NCBI RefSeq assembly: GCF_008727795.1
Contig: NZ_CP044222.1
Span: 2,046,001-2,110,000, forward strand
Direction: 5' to 3'
Source of the DNA: Nitrincola iocasae
GTDB lineage: Bacteria > Pseudomonadota > Gammaproteobacteria > Pseudomonadales > Balneatricaceae
Length of the DNA: 64,000 nt
Part shown: positions 35,706 to 44,682 of the stretch, piece by piece
How positions within the stretch are numbered: position 1 is the stretch's first letter
Layout: each line of letters opens with the position of its first letter
The notes under the pieces: model-generated
Told to the model about the DNA's origin: nothing
Databases searched by the model: none
What the model saw: only the letters and a program-made list of their open reading frames with translations
Position numbers and translations under genes: made by a program

Positions 35706-36071
35706 TTATACCTGCTCGACTTCACACAATAATGGATGCTTATTGGCTCTTGCATATTGATTAACCTGTGCCGCCTTGGTTTCAGCTACATCACGGGTAT
35801 ACACTCCACATACGCCTTTCCCCTGAGTATGGACCGATATCATCACTTGTGTCGCCTTTTCCTGGTTTAAATTGAAAAAAATCATCAACACTTCAACCAC
35901 AAAATCCATCGGCGTGTAGTCATCGTTTAGCAGTACCACCCGATACATAGGTGGTTTTTTCAATGCCGGCTTGACGCTGGCAGTTGCCAACTGACCATCA
36001 GCCGGGTTCTGATTTTCATCCTCCGCTCCGTCACCCGCCATTGTTACTAACCACTGACTATCATTGTTCAT
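35706..36071 (-). CDS. clpS: ClpS adaptor for ClpA
   Basis: Binds N-terminal Leu/Phe/Tyr/Trp and hands the substrate to ClpA. From the ATG at 36071 it has 121 residues: a disordered N-terminal extension (1-38), then PPMYRVVLLNDDYTPMDFVV with the conserved NDDYTPM that forms the N-degron pocket. I chose this start because AGGTG lies five bases upstream. An in-frame extension to 36392 would overlap cspD and is not credible, and the ATG at 36042 lacks a ribosome-binding site. clpS is divergent from cspD, the classical arrangement. Confidence 0.93.
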   Translation of the reverse strand: MNNDSQWLVTMAGDGAEDENQNPADGQLATASVKPALKKPPMYRVVLLNDDYTPMDFVVEVLMIFFNLNQEKATQVMISVHTQGKGVCGVYTRDVAETKAAQVNQYARANKHPLLCEVEQV

Positions 36072-36291
36072 TAAACACCTGACCTGATTGTTTTGCATCA
36101 TTCGCTTTATCTGCACTTTCGTTTGATCACCGTAACGTAATATAATTCCCATTCGCAGGAGTGGTACAAGTATCTGCAGTCCCTGCATGGATGTAAAGGA
36201 ACGCTGGTTTACATAAGTGTAACAGCTAGGCGTCATCATAGGATATCGGGCCAATAATGGCTCGGATGATTGGAATTCAGGGGAGCAGATA

Positions 36292-36513
36292 ATGCAGACA
36301 GGTATAGTCAAGTGGTTCAATAACGCCAAGGGGTACGGCTTTATTTTAAGTGAGGCATTCGACGAAGAGTTATTCGCCCACTTCTCTGCCATTATGGCAG
36401 ACGGTTACAAAAGCCTTAAAGCCGGGCAGACCGTAGAATTTGAGACCCAGAACGGTCCCAAGGGACTACACGCCATCAACATCAAACCCATAGAAACACC
36501 GCATATGGACTAA
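36292..36513 (+). CDS. cspD: CspD-like cold-shock-domain protein
   Basis: A 73-residue cold-shock domain protein. RNP1 reads KGYGFI and RNP2 LFAHFSAI. CspD in E. coli binds single-stranded DNA, inhibits replication and is induced in stationary phase. It differs from CspA proteins by the longer loop after RNP1 (LSEAFDEE). The divergent placement next to clpS supports the CspD assignment. A GGGGAGCAG ribosome-binding site precedes the ATG. A TATAAT hexamer at 36141-36146 in the spacer lacks a good -35 partner. Confidence 0.9.
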   Translation: MQTGIVKWFNNAKGYGFILSEAFDEELFAHFSAIMADGYKSLKAGQTVEFETQNGPKGLHAINIKPIETPHMD

Positions 36514-36556
36514 ACTACAACCGCCTTGAATCTGCACAGGCTTTCGGAGAACAGAC

Positions 36557-37189
36557 ATCGCTACACTGATACTCTTTCACAAACCGTTTCAGGTTTTAAG
36601 CTGTTTCACCGATGCCGAAGGCCGTAAAACCTTGTCTGACTATATTAGCCAGCCAGGCTATTATGCGGCTGGGCGGTTAGATTATGACTCCGAAGGATTG
36701 CTGCTGCTGACCAATCATGGGCAGCTTCAGCAACGCCTTGCCGACCCTCGCTATAAACTTGAAAAAACCTACCGGGTTCAGGTGGAAGGCATTCCCGACG
36801 CCTCCGCCCTTGAACTACTTCGCCAGGGTGTAAAGCTCAAAGATGGCTTGACCCTGCCAGCCAAAGCCCGGCTGATTGATCCACCGGCTACTTTCCCGCG
36901 CACTCCACCGATCAGAGAACGCAAAAATATTCCGACACAATGGTTGGAACTGACCCTGCGCGAGGGACGTAACCGTCAGGTGCGGCGCATGACAGCGGCT
37001 GTCGGCTACCCAACCTTGCGTCTGATACGCTATGCGATAGGTAACTGGACACTGGATGGGCTGGCTCCTGGGGAGTCGCGACAGGAAGACGTAATGGCTC
37101 CCGAGCAGAAAAAGCCTGCTCCACCTATTAAGCGAATAGGAAAACCCATGAAGCGTCATGGAAAAGCAGCGAAAACAACACAAAAATGA
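36557..37189 (+). CDS. rluE: 23S rRNA pseudouridine synthase RluE (possible AUC start)
   Basis: RsuA-family enzyme expected to form pseudouridine 2457 of 23S rRNA. The catalytic aspartate is in AAGRLDYDSEGLLLLTNHG, and NIPTQWLELTLREGRNRQVRRM is the family block. The expected N-terminal strand (ATLILFHKPFQVLSCFTDAE) is in frame from 36560, but no ATG, GTG or TTG lies before it; the in-frame stop is at 36527. The first standard start is TTG at 36632, which would delete this strand. A GGAG box (36546-36549) stands seven bases before ATC at 36557. I therefore place the start there; CTG at 36566 is another option. The basic C-terminal tail (about 170-210) is Lys-rich. Like the tail of RluF here, it is probably disordered. 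Confidence 0.85.
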   Translation: MATLILFHKPFQVLSCFTDAEGRKTLSDYISQPGYYAAGRLDYDSEGLLLLTNHGQLQQRLADPRYKLEKTYRVQVEGIPDASALELLRQGVKLKDGLTLPAKARLIDPPATFPRTPPIRERKNIPTQWLELTLREGRNRQVRRMTAAVGYPTLRLIRYAIGNWTLDGLAPGESRQEDVMAPEQKKPAPPIKRIGKPMKRHGKAAKTTQK

Positions 37190-37233
37190 TATGCTAAGTT
37201 TTTTATTCAGAACCAGAATCTGCTCTCACACTC

Positions 37234-38355
37234 ATGACTGATCACGCCCAAACCAAAGTTATCGTCGGCATGTCCGGCGGCGTAGACTCCTCCGTATCGG
37301 CTTTACTTCTGTTGCAGCAAGGCTATCAGGTCGAAGGGCTGTTTATGAAAAACTGGGATGAAGATGATGGCACCGAGTACTGCACCGCTAAAGTTGACCT
37401 GGCCGATGCCCAGTCCGTATGTGACAAACTAGGCATCCCACTGCATACTGCCAACTTTGCTGCCGAGTACTGGGACTTTGTCTTCGAACATTTTTTAGCT
37501 GAATACAAAGCGGGCCGCACACCCAATCCTGACATCCTGTGCAATCGGGAAATCAAATTCAAAGCCTTCCTTGAATACGCACAGTTTTTAGGCGCCGACA
37601 TGATCGCCACGGGACACTATGTTCGCCGCGTAGAGCGTGATGGCCATACTTGCCTGCTTAAGGGTCTGGACAACAATAAAGATCAAAGTTACTTCTTGCA
37701 TCAGGTCGGCGAAGCGCAACTGAAGCAGACTTTCTTTCCAGTTGGAGAGCTGGAAAAGCCTGCCGTTCGGGCACTGGCGGAAGAATTCGATTTGGTCACA
37801 CATGATAAAAAAGACAGCACCGGCATCTGCTTTATCGGGGAACGCCGCTTTCGTGATTTTCTGCAACAATACCTACCCGCTCAGCCAGGTAAAATAGAAA
37901 CACCCGAAGGTCAGGTGATTGGCGAGCATATGGGCTTGATGTATTACACTCTCGGTCAGCGTCAGGGATTGGGCATTGGTGGCCTTAGAGATTTCCCCGA
38001 TGCGCCCTGGTTTTCCGCTGCAAAAGATCTGCAGCGCAACGTACTGATCGCCGTTCAGGGACTGCAACACCCACTGCTATTTTCAGACTGGCTAACGGCC
38101 TCTGAGATTTTTTGGATCAACGGCCAGCCGCCGCAACTTCCCTTTCACTGCAAAGCCAAGGTACGCTACCGCCAAAGCGATCAGCCTTGCTGTATAGATA
38201 CAGATGGACAAGGCGGTTATAAAATTACATTCACAGAACCCCAGCGTGCTGTTACCCCTGGGCAGTCGGTTGTCCTGTATCAGGATGAAATCTGCCTTGG
38301 AGGGGGGGTTATAGAAACCACCAGCCGCTGCAAGTCCAACCAGGTGAAAGACTAG
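37234..38355 (+). CDS. mnmA: tRNA-specific 2-thiouridylase MnmA
   Basis: Catalyses 2-thiolation of the wobble uridine in tRNA-Lys, -Glu and -Gln, taking sulfur from the Tus relay. It has 373 residues with the PP-loop SGGVDSS (14-20), nucleophile C103 in ILCNREIKF, and partner C199 in GICFIGERRF. YTLGQRQGLGIGG belongs to the central domain, and the C-terminal beta barrel ends in VVLYQDEICLGGGVI. It lies one base before hflD, as in E. coli. Confidence 0.97.
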   Translation: MTDHAQTKVIVGMSGGVDSSVSALLLLQQGYQVEGLFMKNWDEDDGTEYCTAKVDLADAQSVCDKLGIPLHTANFAAEYWDFVFEHFLAEYKAGRTPNPDILCNREIKFKAFLEYAQFLGADMIATGHYVRRVERDGHTCLLKGLDNNKDQSYFLHQVGEAQLKQTFFPVGELEKPAVRALAEEFDLVTHDKKDSTGICFIGERRFRDFLQQYLPAQPGKIETPEGQVIGEHMGLMYYTLGQRQGLGIGGLRDFPDAPWFSAAKDLQRNVLIAVQGLQHPLLFSDWLTASEIFWINGQPPQLPFHCKAKVRYRQSDQPCCIDTDGQGGYKITFTEPQRAVTPGQSVVLYQDEICLGGGVIETTSRCKSNQVKD

Positions 38356-38356
38356 T

Positions 38357-39040
38357 ATGTCCAGAGAACACGATGAACAGGTCATTGCACTGGCCGGTAT
38401 TTTTCAGGCAGCCAGCCTGGTTGATCAGATTGCACGCCGCGGCATGGTGCCGCAAAATAGCTTTGAAACCAGCATCGCCAGCTTGTTTGTCACCAATCCA
38501 GAGCTGACCGAAGATATCTATGGTGGCGCAACAGACCTGCCCTTCAATCTGAGTACCGGGTTGCGCACCTTACAGGATGTGGTGGAAAAAAAACGTAACG
38601 AGAATAATGCCGATGTTATGCGCTACGCCCTCAGCGCCATGCACCTTGAGCGTAAACTCAGTGCTCGCCCCGATCTACTGAATGAGATAGGTAAACGCCT
38701 TGAAGAGTTGAACCGTAAGGCCCAGTATTTTGGTGACCATTCAGACGTTACTGATGACACTAAAGAAGACCGTTTTACACCCTCAGCCTTTACCCATGCC
38801 AACGTAATAGCGGGTCTGGGCGGGCTCTACCAGGACACCCTCAGCACTTTCAGTTTCCGTATTCAGGTCAGTGGTGATCCGCGCAATCTGCAAAACAGTG
38901 AGAATGCAGCCAAGATTCGTGCGCTGCTGTTGGCCGCGGTGCGAGCTGCGATGCTCTGGCGCCAGGTAGGAGGCAAACGTTGGCACCTGATTTTTTTCAA
39001 GTCCCGGGTGCGACCGTCCCTGAAGCGTATTCAGCGTTAA
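38357..39040 (+). CDS. hflD: High-frequency lysogenization protein HflD homologue
   Basis: A helical, membrane-associated protein of 227 residues, conserved between mnmA and purB. In E. coli it binds phage lambda CII; the housekeeping role is unclear. Seen: the family start QVIALAGIFQAASLVDQIAR, GLRTLQDVV, MRYALSAMHLERKL, and the C-terminal KIRALLLAAVRAAMLWRQVGG. It has no signal peptide. The last ten residues (SRVRPSLKRIQR) are basic, suited to RNA or lipid head groups. One base separates it from mnmA. Confidence 0.92.
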   Translation: MSREHDEQVIALAGIFQAASLVDQIARRGMVPQNSFETSIASLFVTNPELTEDIYGGATDLPFNLSTGLRTLQDVVEKKRNENNADVMRYALSAMHLERKLSARPDLLNEIGKRLEELNRKAQYFGDHSDVTDDTKEDRFTPSAFTHANVIAGLGGLYQDTLSTFSFRIQVSGDPRNLQNSENAAKIRALLLAAVRAAMLWRQVGGKRWHLIFFKSRVRPSLKRIQR

Positions 39041-39098
39041 AATCAGGTATAATATTGCCCATTCCTTTAACCCGTAGATAAAAGCGAGACAGTTGCTC

Positions 39099-40463
39099 AT
39101 GGAGCTTTCCGCCCTTACCGCTATTTCCCCCGTTGATGGCCGCTATGGCAGCAAAACAGCTGCACTGCGTGAATTTTTCAGTGAGTTCGGTCTGATCCGC
39201 TGCCGTGTTGAAGTGGAGATCCGCTGGTTACAACAACTGGCCGCTCACCCACAGATTACCGAAGTGCCTGCGCTCAGCCATGAAGCCGATGTGCTACTGA
39301 ACAGTATTGTCAGTGACTTTAGCCTGGCAGATGCCGAAAGGATCAAGGCGATTGAAAGCCGCACCAATCACGATGTTAAAGCGGTCGAGTACTTTATTAA
39401 GGAAAAGATTAACAACAACGCTGAACTACTTAATATTACAGAGTTTGTTCACTTCGCCTGCACCTCGGAAGATATCAACAACCTGTCGCACGCACTGATG
39501 CTTAAAAATGGCACCGCCGAATTACTGCAGCCGATGAAACAACTGGTTAGCGCCCTGTCCGGACTGGCACAAACACATGCCGAACAACCTATGCTGTCTC
39601 GCACACATGGCCAGACTGCATCGCCTACCACGGTGGGCAAAGAGTTGGCCAATGTCGCCTATCGCCTGCAGCGTCAGATCAAGCAGATTGAAGCTATTGA
39701 ATACCTGGGCAAAATCAACGGCGCTGTCGGTAACTACAATGCGCACTTAAGCGCTTATGCAGAAATCGACTGGGAAGCCAACGCCAAGCGTTTTATAGAA
39801 GATCTAGGGTTAACCATGAACCCTTTCACCACGCAGATAGAGCCGCACGATTATATTGCTGAGTTGTTTGATGCGGTATGCCGCTTTAACACCATACTGA
39901 TCGATTTTGACCGTGATGTATGGGGCTATATCTCACTGGGGTACTTCAAGCAAAAAACTGTGGCCGGCGAAGTGGGCTCATCCACCATGCCGCACAAGGT
40001 CAACCCGATCGACTTTGAAAATTCCGAAGGTAATTTGGGTCTGGCCAACGCCATTATGCAGCATCTGGCACAAAAGCTACCCGTTTCACGCTGGCAGCGT
40101 GACCTGACTGACTCCACCGTATTGCGTAATCTGGGTGTGGGCTTTAGCCATAGCCTGATCGCTTACCAGGCAAGCTTGAAAGGCATTTCCAAACTGGAAG
40201 TGAACCCGTCCCGTCTTAATGACGATCTTGACAACGCCTGGGAAGTTTTAGCTGAACCTATTCAGACAGTCATGCGCCGCTACGCCATTGAAGAACCTTA
40301 TGAAAAGCTCAAGGATCTAACTCGCGGCCAGGCCATGACCCGTGAGACACTGCAGACCTTTATCACCACGCTGGAGATTCCCGAGCAGGCAAAACAGGAT
40401 CTGTTGGCACTGACACCGCACAGCTATATCGGTAATGCCATCACTCAGGCCAAACGCGTCTGA
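39099..40463 (+). CDS. purB: Adenylosuccinate lyase
   Basis: Acts twice in purine synthesis: SAICAR to AICAR, and adenylosuccinate to AMP. The 454-residue protein starts at the ATG at 39099 (MELSALTAISPVDGRYG), as in E. coli; a TTG six bases earlier is possible. The signature of the fumarase/aspartase fold GSSTMPHKVNPIDFEN begins at residue 293 and carries the catalytic serine loop. The catalytic histidine lies in SRTHGQTASPTTVGKE. It follows hflD by 58 bases. Confidence 0.97.
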   Translation: MELSALTAISPVDGRYGSKTAALREFFSEFGLIRCRVEVEIRWLQQLAAHPQITEVPALSHEADVLLNSIVSDFSLADAERIKAIESRTNHDVKAVEYFIKEKINNNAELLNITEFVHFACTSEDINNLSHALMLKNGTAELLQPMKQLVSALSGLAQTHAEQPMLSRTHGQTASPTTVGKELANVAYRLQRQIKQIEAIEYLGKINGAVGNYNAHLSAYAEIDWEANAKRFIEDLGLTMNPFTTQIEPHDYIAELFDAVCRFNTILIDFDRDVWGYISLGYFKQKTVAGEVGSSTMPHKVNPIDFENSEGNLGLANAIMQHLAQKLPVSRWQRDLTDSTVLRNLGVGFSHSLIAYQASLKGISKLEVNPSRLNDDLDNAWEVLAEPIQTVMRRYAIEEPYEKLKDLTRGQAMTRETLQTFITTLEIPEQAKQDLLALTPHSYIGNAITQAKRV

Positions 40464-40474
40464 GCGCATCCATC

Positions 40475-41233
40475 ATGCTGAACAATATTCGTATCGTCCT
40501 GGTTGAAACCTTTCATCCAGGCAATATAGGTGCAGTTGCCCGGGCCATGAAAAACATGGGATTGTCTCAGTTAACCCTGATCAATCCACGGGTTTTTCCC
40601 GATCCGGAAGCCACCTCTCGTGCAGCAGGTGCCAAAGACCTGCTGCAGCAGGCGCAGGTGGTCAGCAGCCTGGATGAAGCCATTGCCGACTGTCAGTTGG
40701 TAGTGGCCACCAGTGCCCGCGAACGTACCTTTGACCTGCCGCTGATGGACCTGGAAACAGCGGCTCAGCAGATGCTAAGTGAAAGCCCTGGCGGTAATAT
40801 CGCCATACTATTCGGGCGTGAAACCATGGGGCTGACCAATGCGGAAATGCTGGCGTGTAATCGGCATCTCTATATTGACGCCAACCCGGCCTACCCGGTG
40901 CTGAATATTGCTCAGGCGGTTCAACTGGTTTGCTATGAACTTTGGCGCACTCAGCGCAAAGTACTCAACACACCGACAGAACCCGCGCCCTATCCGCGCC
41001 AGGACGAAATGACGCGTTTTTATACGCATCTGGAAAAAGTGCTGCGCGCCACCCAGTTTATCATTCCACAGCACGAAGGCCGTGTCCTGGACAAGCTCAA
41101 ACGGTTTTTTAATCGCGCCCGTCCGGAAAAAACTGAACTGGGTATCCTGCGCGGCATCCTGACATCAGTTGAAGAAAGCCTTGAGCGCAAGTCTGGCCAA
41201 TCGACCAGCCAACATACCTCCGATAAACACTGA
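40475..41233 (+). CDS. trmJ: tRNA (cytidine/uridine-32-2'-O)-methyltransferase TrmJ
   Basis: SPOUT-class dimeric methyltransferase that methylates the ribose at position 32 in the anticodon loop. At 252 residues it aligns along its length with E. coli TrmJ: NIRIVLVETFHPGNIGAVARA, then LFGRETMGLTNAEM and the knot loop YPVLNIAQAVQLVCYE. The C-terminal extension (PYPRQDEMTRFYTHLEKVL) is also typical. The start is ATG at 40475, 11 bases after purB. Confidence 0.93.
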   Translation: MLNNIRIVLVETFHPGNIGAVARAMKNMGLSQLTLINPRVFPDPEATSRAAGAKDLLQQAQVVSSLDEAIADCQLVVATSARERTFDLPLMDLETAAQQMLSESPGGNIAILFGRETMGLTNAEMLACNRHLYIDANPAYPVLNIAQAVQLVCYELWRTQRKVLNTPTEPAPYPRQDEMTRFYTHLEKVLRATQFIIPQHEGRVLDKLKRFFNRARPEKTELGILRGILTSVEESLERKSGQSTSQHTSDKH

Positions 41234-41240
41234 TCTCTGA

Positions 41241-42437
41241 ATGGATATTATGCCCATGAACCTGCCCTTTCCGCTAGGTGATATGCCTGTCGAAACCTTT
41301 CTGCGTGATTACTGGCAGAAAAAACCACTGGTGATCCGCCAGGCTTTTCCAAACTTCACCTCACCGGTAGCGGCAGACGAACTGGCCGGACTGGCGTGTG
41401 AAGCCGATGTCGAGTCGCGCCTGATTGCATTCGATCCAGCGTCAGATAGTTGGGAAATGGAGCAAGGCCCGTTTGCAGCTGATCGCTTCAGTAGTCTGCC
41501 TGAGCGCAACTGGACACTACTGGTACAAGCTGTAGACCATTGGGTACCTGAAGCGCATGCCCTGCTGCGTCGCTTTAACTTTGTTCCCAACTGGCGAGTT
41601 GATGATCTGATGATCAGCTATGCCGTCGATGGCGGCGGTGTCGGCCCACACTATGACAATTATGACGTCTTCCTGATTCAGGCAAGCGGCACCCGACGCT
41701 GGGAGTTTGGCGGCTTGTATGATGAGCATTCTCCCAAGCGCGATGATGCCCCAGTGATGATTCTGCCAGAATGGCACGCCGAGGAAAGTTTTGACCTGCA
41801 ACCTGGCGATATGCTCTATCTGCCCCCACGCATTGGTCACAATGGCATTGCAGTTGGCGATGACTGCCTCACCTGCTCCATAGGTTTTCGTGCACCCGCC
41901 ATTCATGAGATGCTCAGTGGCTTTGCAGATTTTATGGGTGAACGTATTGGTCATGACGAACGCTATACTGATGCTGATCTGACACGGCCAACCGATCCCG
42001 GTGAAATCAGCGCTACCGCTCTTGAGAATACCCGGCAGCGCTTGCTGGCACTGTTTAAGGACGAGGCACTTTTCAGTCAATGGTTTGGCCGTCTGGTTAC
42101 GGAACCAAAATACCCTGAACTGGCCGCTGATGACGCTGACAGTGTCAGTCATGACGATCTGTTAACGTTTCTGCAGGACGAGGGCGAGTTGTATCAAAAT
42201 GAAGGCAGCCGTCTGGCCTGGAGTGCCATCGGTCACGACATTCTGTTATTTGCTGATGGTGAGCATTATGCTCTCAGCAGTGAATCGGCCATCTCGCTAG
42301 CCAGGCATCTGTGCCTCTACCAGCCTGTCGATCTCAACTGTGTAGATATTACAGATGCACAATCTCTGGATCTGCTGTGTGAACTGCTAAAGCGCGGATT
42401 GCTTTACAGTGAATCAACGGAAGACGACGATGCCTGA
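41241..42437 (+). CDS. roxA: Ribosomal protein uL16 arginine hydroxylase RoxA (YcfD)
   Basis: JmjC-type 2-oxoglutarate and Fe(II)-dependent oxygenase that hydroxylates an arginine of ribosomal protein uL16. The iron ligands are visible: HYD (H137, D139) in GGGVGPHYDNYDVFLIQ and the distal H200 in YLPPRIGHNG. The substrate-binding RRWEFGG follows the first motif. The C-terminal winged-helix region of the family fills residues about 250-398. Three in-frame ATGs (41241, 41250, 41256) are possible; I keep the first, though a GGAT stretch sits better before the later ones. It is seven bases after trmJ. In enterobacteria the same gene lies in the purB-phoPQ neighbourhood. Confidence 0.9.
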   Translation: MDIMPMNLPFPLGDMPVETFLRDYWQKKPLVIRQAFPNFTSPVAADELAGLACEADVESRLIAFDPASDSWEMEQGPFAADRFSSLPERNWTLLVQAVDHWVPEAHALLRRFNFVPNWRVDDLMISYAVDGGGVGPHYDNYDVFLIQASGTRRWEFGGLYDEHSPKRDDAPVMILPEWHAEESFDLQPGDMLYLPPRIGHNGIAVGDDCLTCSIGFRAPAIHEMLSGFADFMGERIGHDERYTDADLTRPTDPGEISATALENTRQRLLALFKDEALFSQWFGRLVTEPKYPELAADDADSVSHDDLLTFLQDEGELYQNEGSRLAWSAIGHDILLFADGEHYALSSESAISLARHLCLYQPVDLNCVDITDAQSLDLLCELLKRGLLYSESTEDDDA

Positions 42438-42490
42438 CATCTACTGACAATACGCATCACCATGACTGACAGTTAAGGTCATGGCCAGCC

Positions 42491-42530
42491 AAAGCCCGCT
42501 TCAGCATAAAAAGCCAGCGGGCTTTTGTTT
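42491..42530 (+). terminator. Intrinsic terminator after roxA
   Basis: AAAGCCCGCT (42491-42500) pairs with AGCGGGCTTT (42516-42525), ten pairs around a 15-base loop, followed by TGTTTAT. It ends the plus-strand run that includes purB, trmJ and roxA. Confidence 0.85.
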
Positions 42531-42965
42531 ATACTAAAGCCTAACAACTTTGGTATAAATATCTTTAAAATCAGCTATTTCTTACTAAAAATTTAATTTT
42601 TGTAGTCAACTTTTTATAGACCAATTAAGAATATAAAAACTATTTTTTATTCCAGTAGTCAAGGTTGAAAACTATAAAAATCCAACTGAACAAAAGTCTA
42701 ATCCCTAGTTGCAAATGGGCTGAAACCGCCTTAATTGCTCACTGCTGCCGCCAGCATTCACCAGCTAACAGTGTAGTAAAATTACACTATTGATACCGCC
42801 AACCCTGTAGTATGACTACACCTTTGCTGCTATGCACAAAAATAGCTTTGACACTCCCCAGACTTCACCGCATCATTCACACCAGCAACGCCCTGACAGC
42901 TGACCGTTCAGTGGCCGAAATTTAAGTTCAATTTCCTAAACCGAAAATTTTGAGAAGGAAAAACC
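42531..42965 (+). promoter_or_regulatory. Promoter region of isocitrate lyase with operator-like dyads
   Basis: The first 190 bases are very AT-rich with repeated A- and T-tracts, so probably curved DNA. Two dyads follow: AGTGTA-N7-TACACT (42770-42788) and TGTAGT-ATG-ACTACA (42806-42820). The heptamer TGTAGTA is repeated in direct orientation 34 bases apart. A likely promoter is TTGACA (42848-42853), 17 bases, CATCAT (42871-42876). The leader then runs about 85 bases to the ATG. The second dyad fits the TNGTNNNACNA pattern of FadR-type GntR regulators. Confidence 0.6.
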
Positions 42966-44561
42966 ATGTCTACTCTCGATAAAGACATTGATGCTGTTGC
43001 AAAACTAACAGAAGAGTTTGGCCCGGCTTTTAAAGGCATCAATCCTGAATATGCGGCTCGCATGCGTGCTCAGAACCGTTTCAAAACCGGTCTGGAAATC
43101 GCTCAGTACACCGCCGACATCATGCGCCAGGATATGGCTGACTACGACGCCAACAGCGCTTCTTACACGCAGTCTCTGGGTTGCTGGCATGGTTTTATCG
43201 GTCAGCAGAAACTGATCGCGATCAAAAAACACTTTGGCACCACCAAAAAGCGCTACCTCTATCTGTCTGGCTGGATGATCGCCGCACTGCGCTCTGAGTT
43301 CGGTCCGCTGCCTGACCAGTCCATGCATGAGAAAACCTCAGTACCTGCACTGATCGAAGAACTCTACACCTTCCTGCGTCAAGCTGATGCTCGTGAAATG
43401 GGTGGTTTGTTCCGTCAGCTGGATGCCGCACGTGCCGCTGGCAATGCCGCTGAAGAGAAAGCGATTCAGGACAAAATCGACAATTTTGAAACTCACGTTG
43501 TGCCTATTATTGCTGATATCGATGCCGGTTTCGGTAACGAAGAAGCCACTTACCTGCTGGCTAAGCGCATGATCGAAGCCGGTGCTTGCGCCATCCAGAT
43601 CGAAAACCAGGTATCTGATGAGAAGCAGTGTGGTCACCAGGATGGTAAAGTTACCGTACCGCATTCTGACTTCCTGGCTAAAATCCGCGCGGTTCGCTAC
43701 GCCTTCCTGGAACTGGGTATCGACAACGGCATCATCGTTGCACGTACCGATTCCCTGGGTGCTGGCCTGACTAAGCAGATCGCTGTGACTAACGAACCTG
43801 GCGACCTGGGTGACAAGTACAACAGCTTCCTGGACGGTGATTACATCAACAGTGCCGATGATATCGCCAACGGTGATGTAGTCGTTAAAGCCAATGGCAA
43901 ACTGCTCAAGCCCAAGCGTCTGGCATCTGGTTTGTTCCAGTTCAAGAAAGATTCCGGTGTAGACCGCGTGGTTCTGGATTGCATCACCTCACTTCAGAAC
44001 GGTGCTGACCTGCTGTGGATTGAAACTGAAAAACCCCACGTTGGCCAGATTGCCAGCATGGTTAACCGTATCCGTGAAGCAGTTCCGAATGCCAAGCTGG
44101 TGTACAACAATAGCCCTTCATTCAACTGGACACTGAACTTCCGTCAACAGGTATTTGATGCCATGGCTGAAGCCGGTAAAGATATGTCTGCTTACGATCG
44201 TGCGGATCTGATGAGCGTCAAGTACGATGAAACCGAACTGGCGATCGAAGCTGACAACCGCATCCGTACCTTCCAGGCTGATGCGTCACGTGAAGCAGGT
44301 ATCTTCCACCACCTGATCACCCTGCCGACTTACCACACCGCCGCCCTGTCGACTGACAACCTGGCGAAAGAGTACTTCGGTGACGCGGGTATGCTGGGTT
44401 ATGTTGAAGGTGTTCAGCGTAAAGAAATCCGTCAGAGCATCGCCTGTGTTAAACACCAGAACATGGCCGGTTCCGACATGGGTGACGATCACAAAGAGTA
44501 CTTCTCTGGTGATGCAGCGCTGAAAGCGTCTGGTAAAGACAACACCATGAACCAGTTCTAA
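42966..44561 (+). CDS. aceA: Isocitrate lyase
   Basis: Splits isocitrate to glyoxylate and succinate, the first step of the glyoxylate shunt. The 531 residues and the inserted middle region match the longer subclass found in Pseudomonas rather than the 434-residue enzyme of E. coli. The catalytic loop reads KQCGHQDGK (C222). Metal and substrate sites are in IADIDAGFGNE and NNSPSFNW. The ribosome-binding site is GAGAAGGAA. Codon choice appears highly biased (many CTG, GGT, CGT), fitting strong expression on acetate or fatty acids. No malate synthase or isocitrate dehydrogenase kinase is adjacent. Confidence 0.97.
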   Translation: MSTLDKDIDAVAKLTEEFGPAFKGINPEYAARMRAQNRFKTGLEIAQYTADIMRQDMADYDANSASYTQSLGCWHGFIGQQKLIAIKKHFGTTKKRYLYLSGWMIAALRSEFGPLPDQSMHEKTSVPALIEELYTFLRQADAREMGGLFRQLDAARAAGNAAEEKAIQDKIDNFETHVVPIIADIDAGFGNEEATYLLAKRMIEAGACAIQIENQVSDEKQCGHQDGKVTVPHSDFLAKIRAVRYAFLELGIDNGIIVARTDSLGAGLTKQIAVTNEPGDLGDKYNSFLDGDYINSADDIANGDVVVKANGKLLKPKRLASGLFQFKKDSGVDRVVLDCITSLQNGADLLWIETEKPHVGQIASMVNRIREAVPNAKLVYNNSPSFNWTLNFRQQVFDAMAEAGKDMSAYDRADLMSVKYDETELAIEADNRIRTFQADASREAGIFHHLITLPTYHTAALSTDNLAKEYFGDAGMLGYVEGVQRKEIRQSIACVKHQNMAGSDMGDDHKEYFSGDAALKASGKDNTMNQF

Positions 44562-44640
44562 ATCTGCTTCTCTAGCTCCTTAATCAAGGGGCTATGAAAA
44601 AAGATATTTCGTGTGCTAATTGTCTATCGAAATATCACCG

Positions 44641-44677
44641 AACCGCGCTACTCTTCTAAGATAGCGCGGTTTTTTTA
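44641..44677 (+). terminator. Intrinsic terminator of aceA
   Basis: AACCGCGCTA (44641-44650) pairs with TAGCGCGGTT (44662-44671), ten pairs, followed directly by TTTTTTATTG. It lies 80 bases after the aceA stop. Confidence 0.9.
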
Positions 44678-44682
44678 TTGTC

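Noticed and set aside
35706..36392. Long version of ClpS (228 residues)
   Set aside because: The extra N-terminus overlaps cspD on the opposite strand and has no family similarity; the ATG at 36071 has a good ribosome-binding site.
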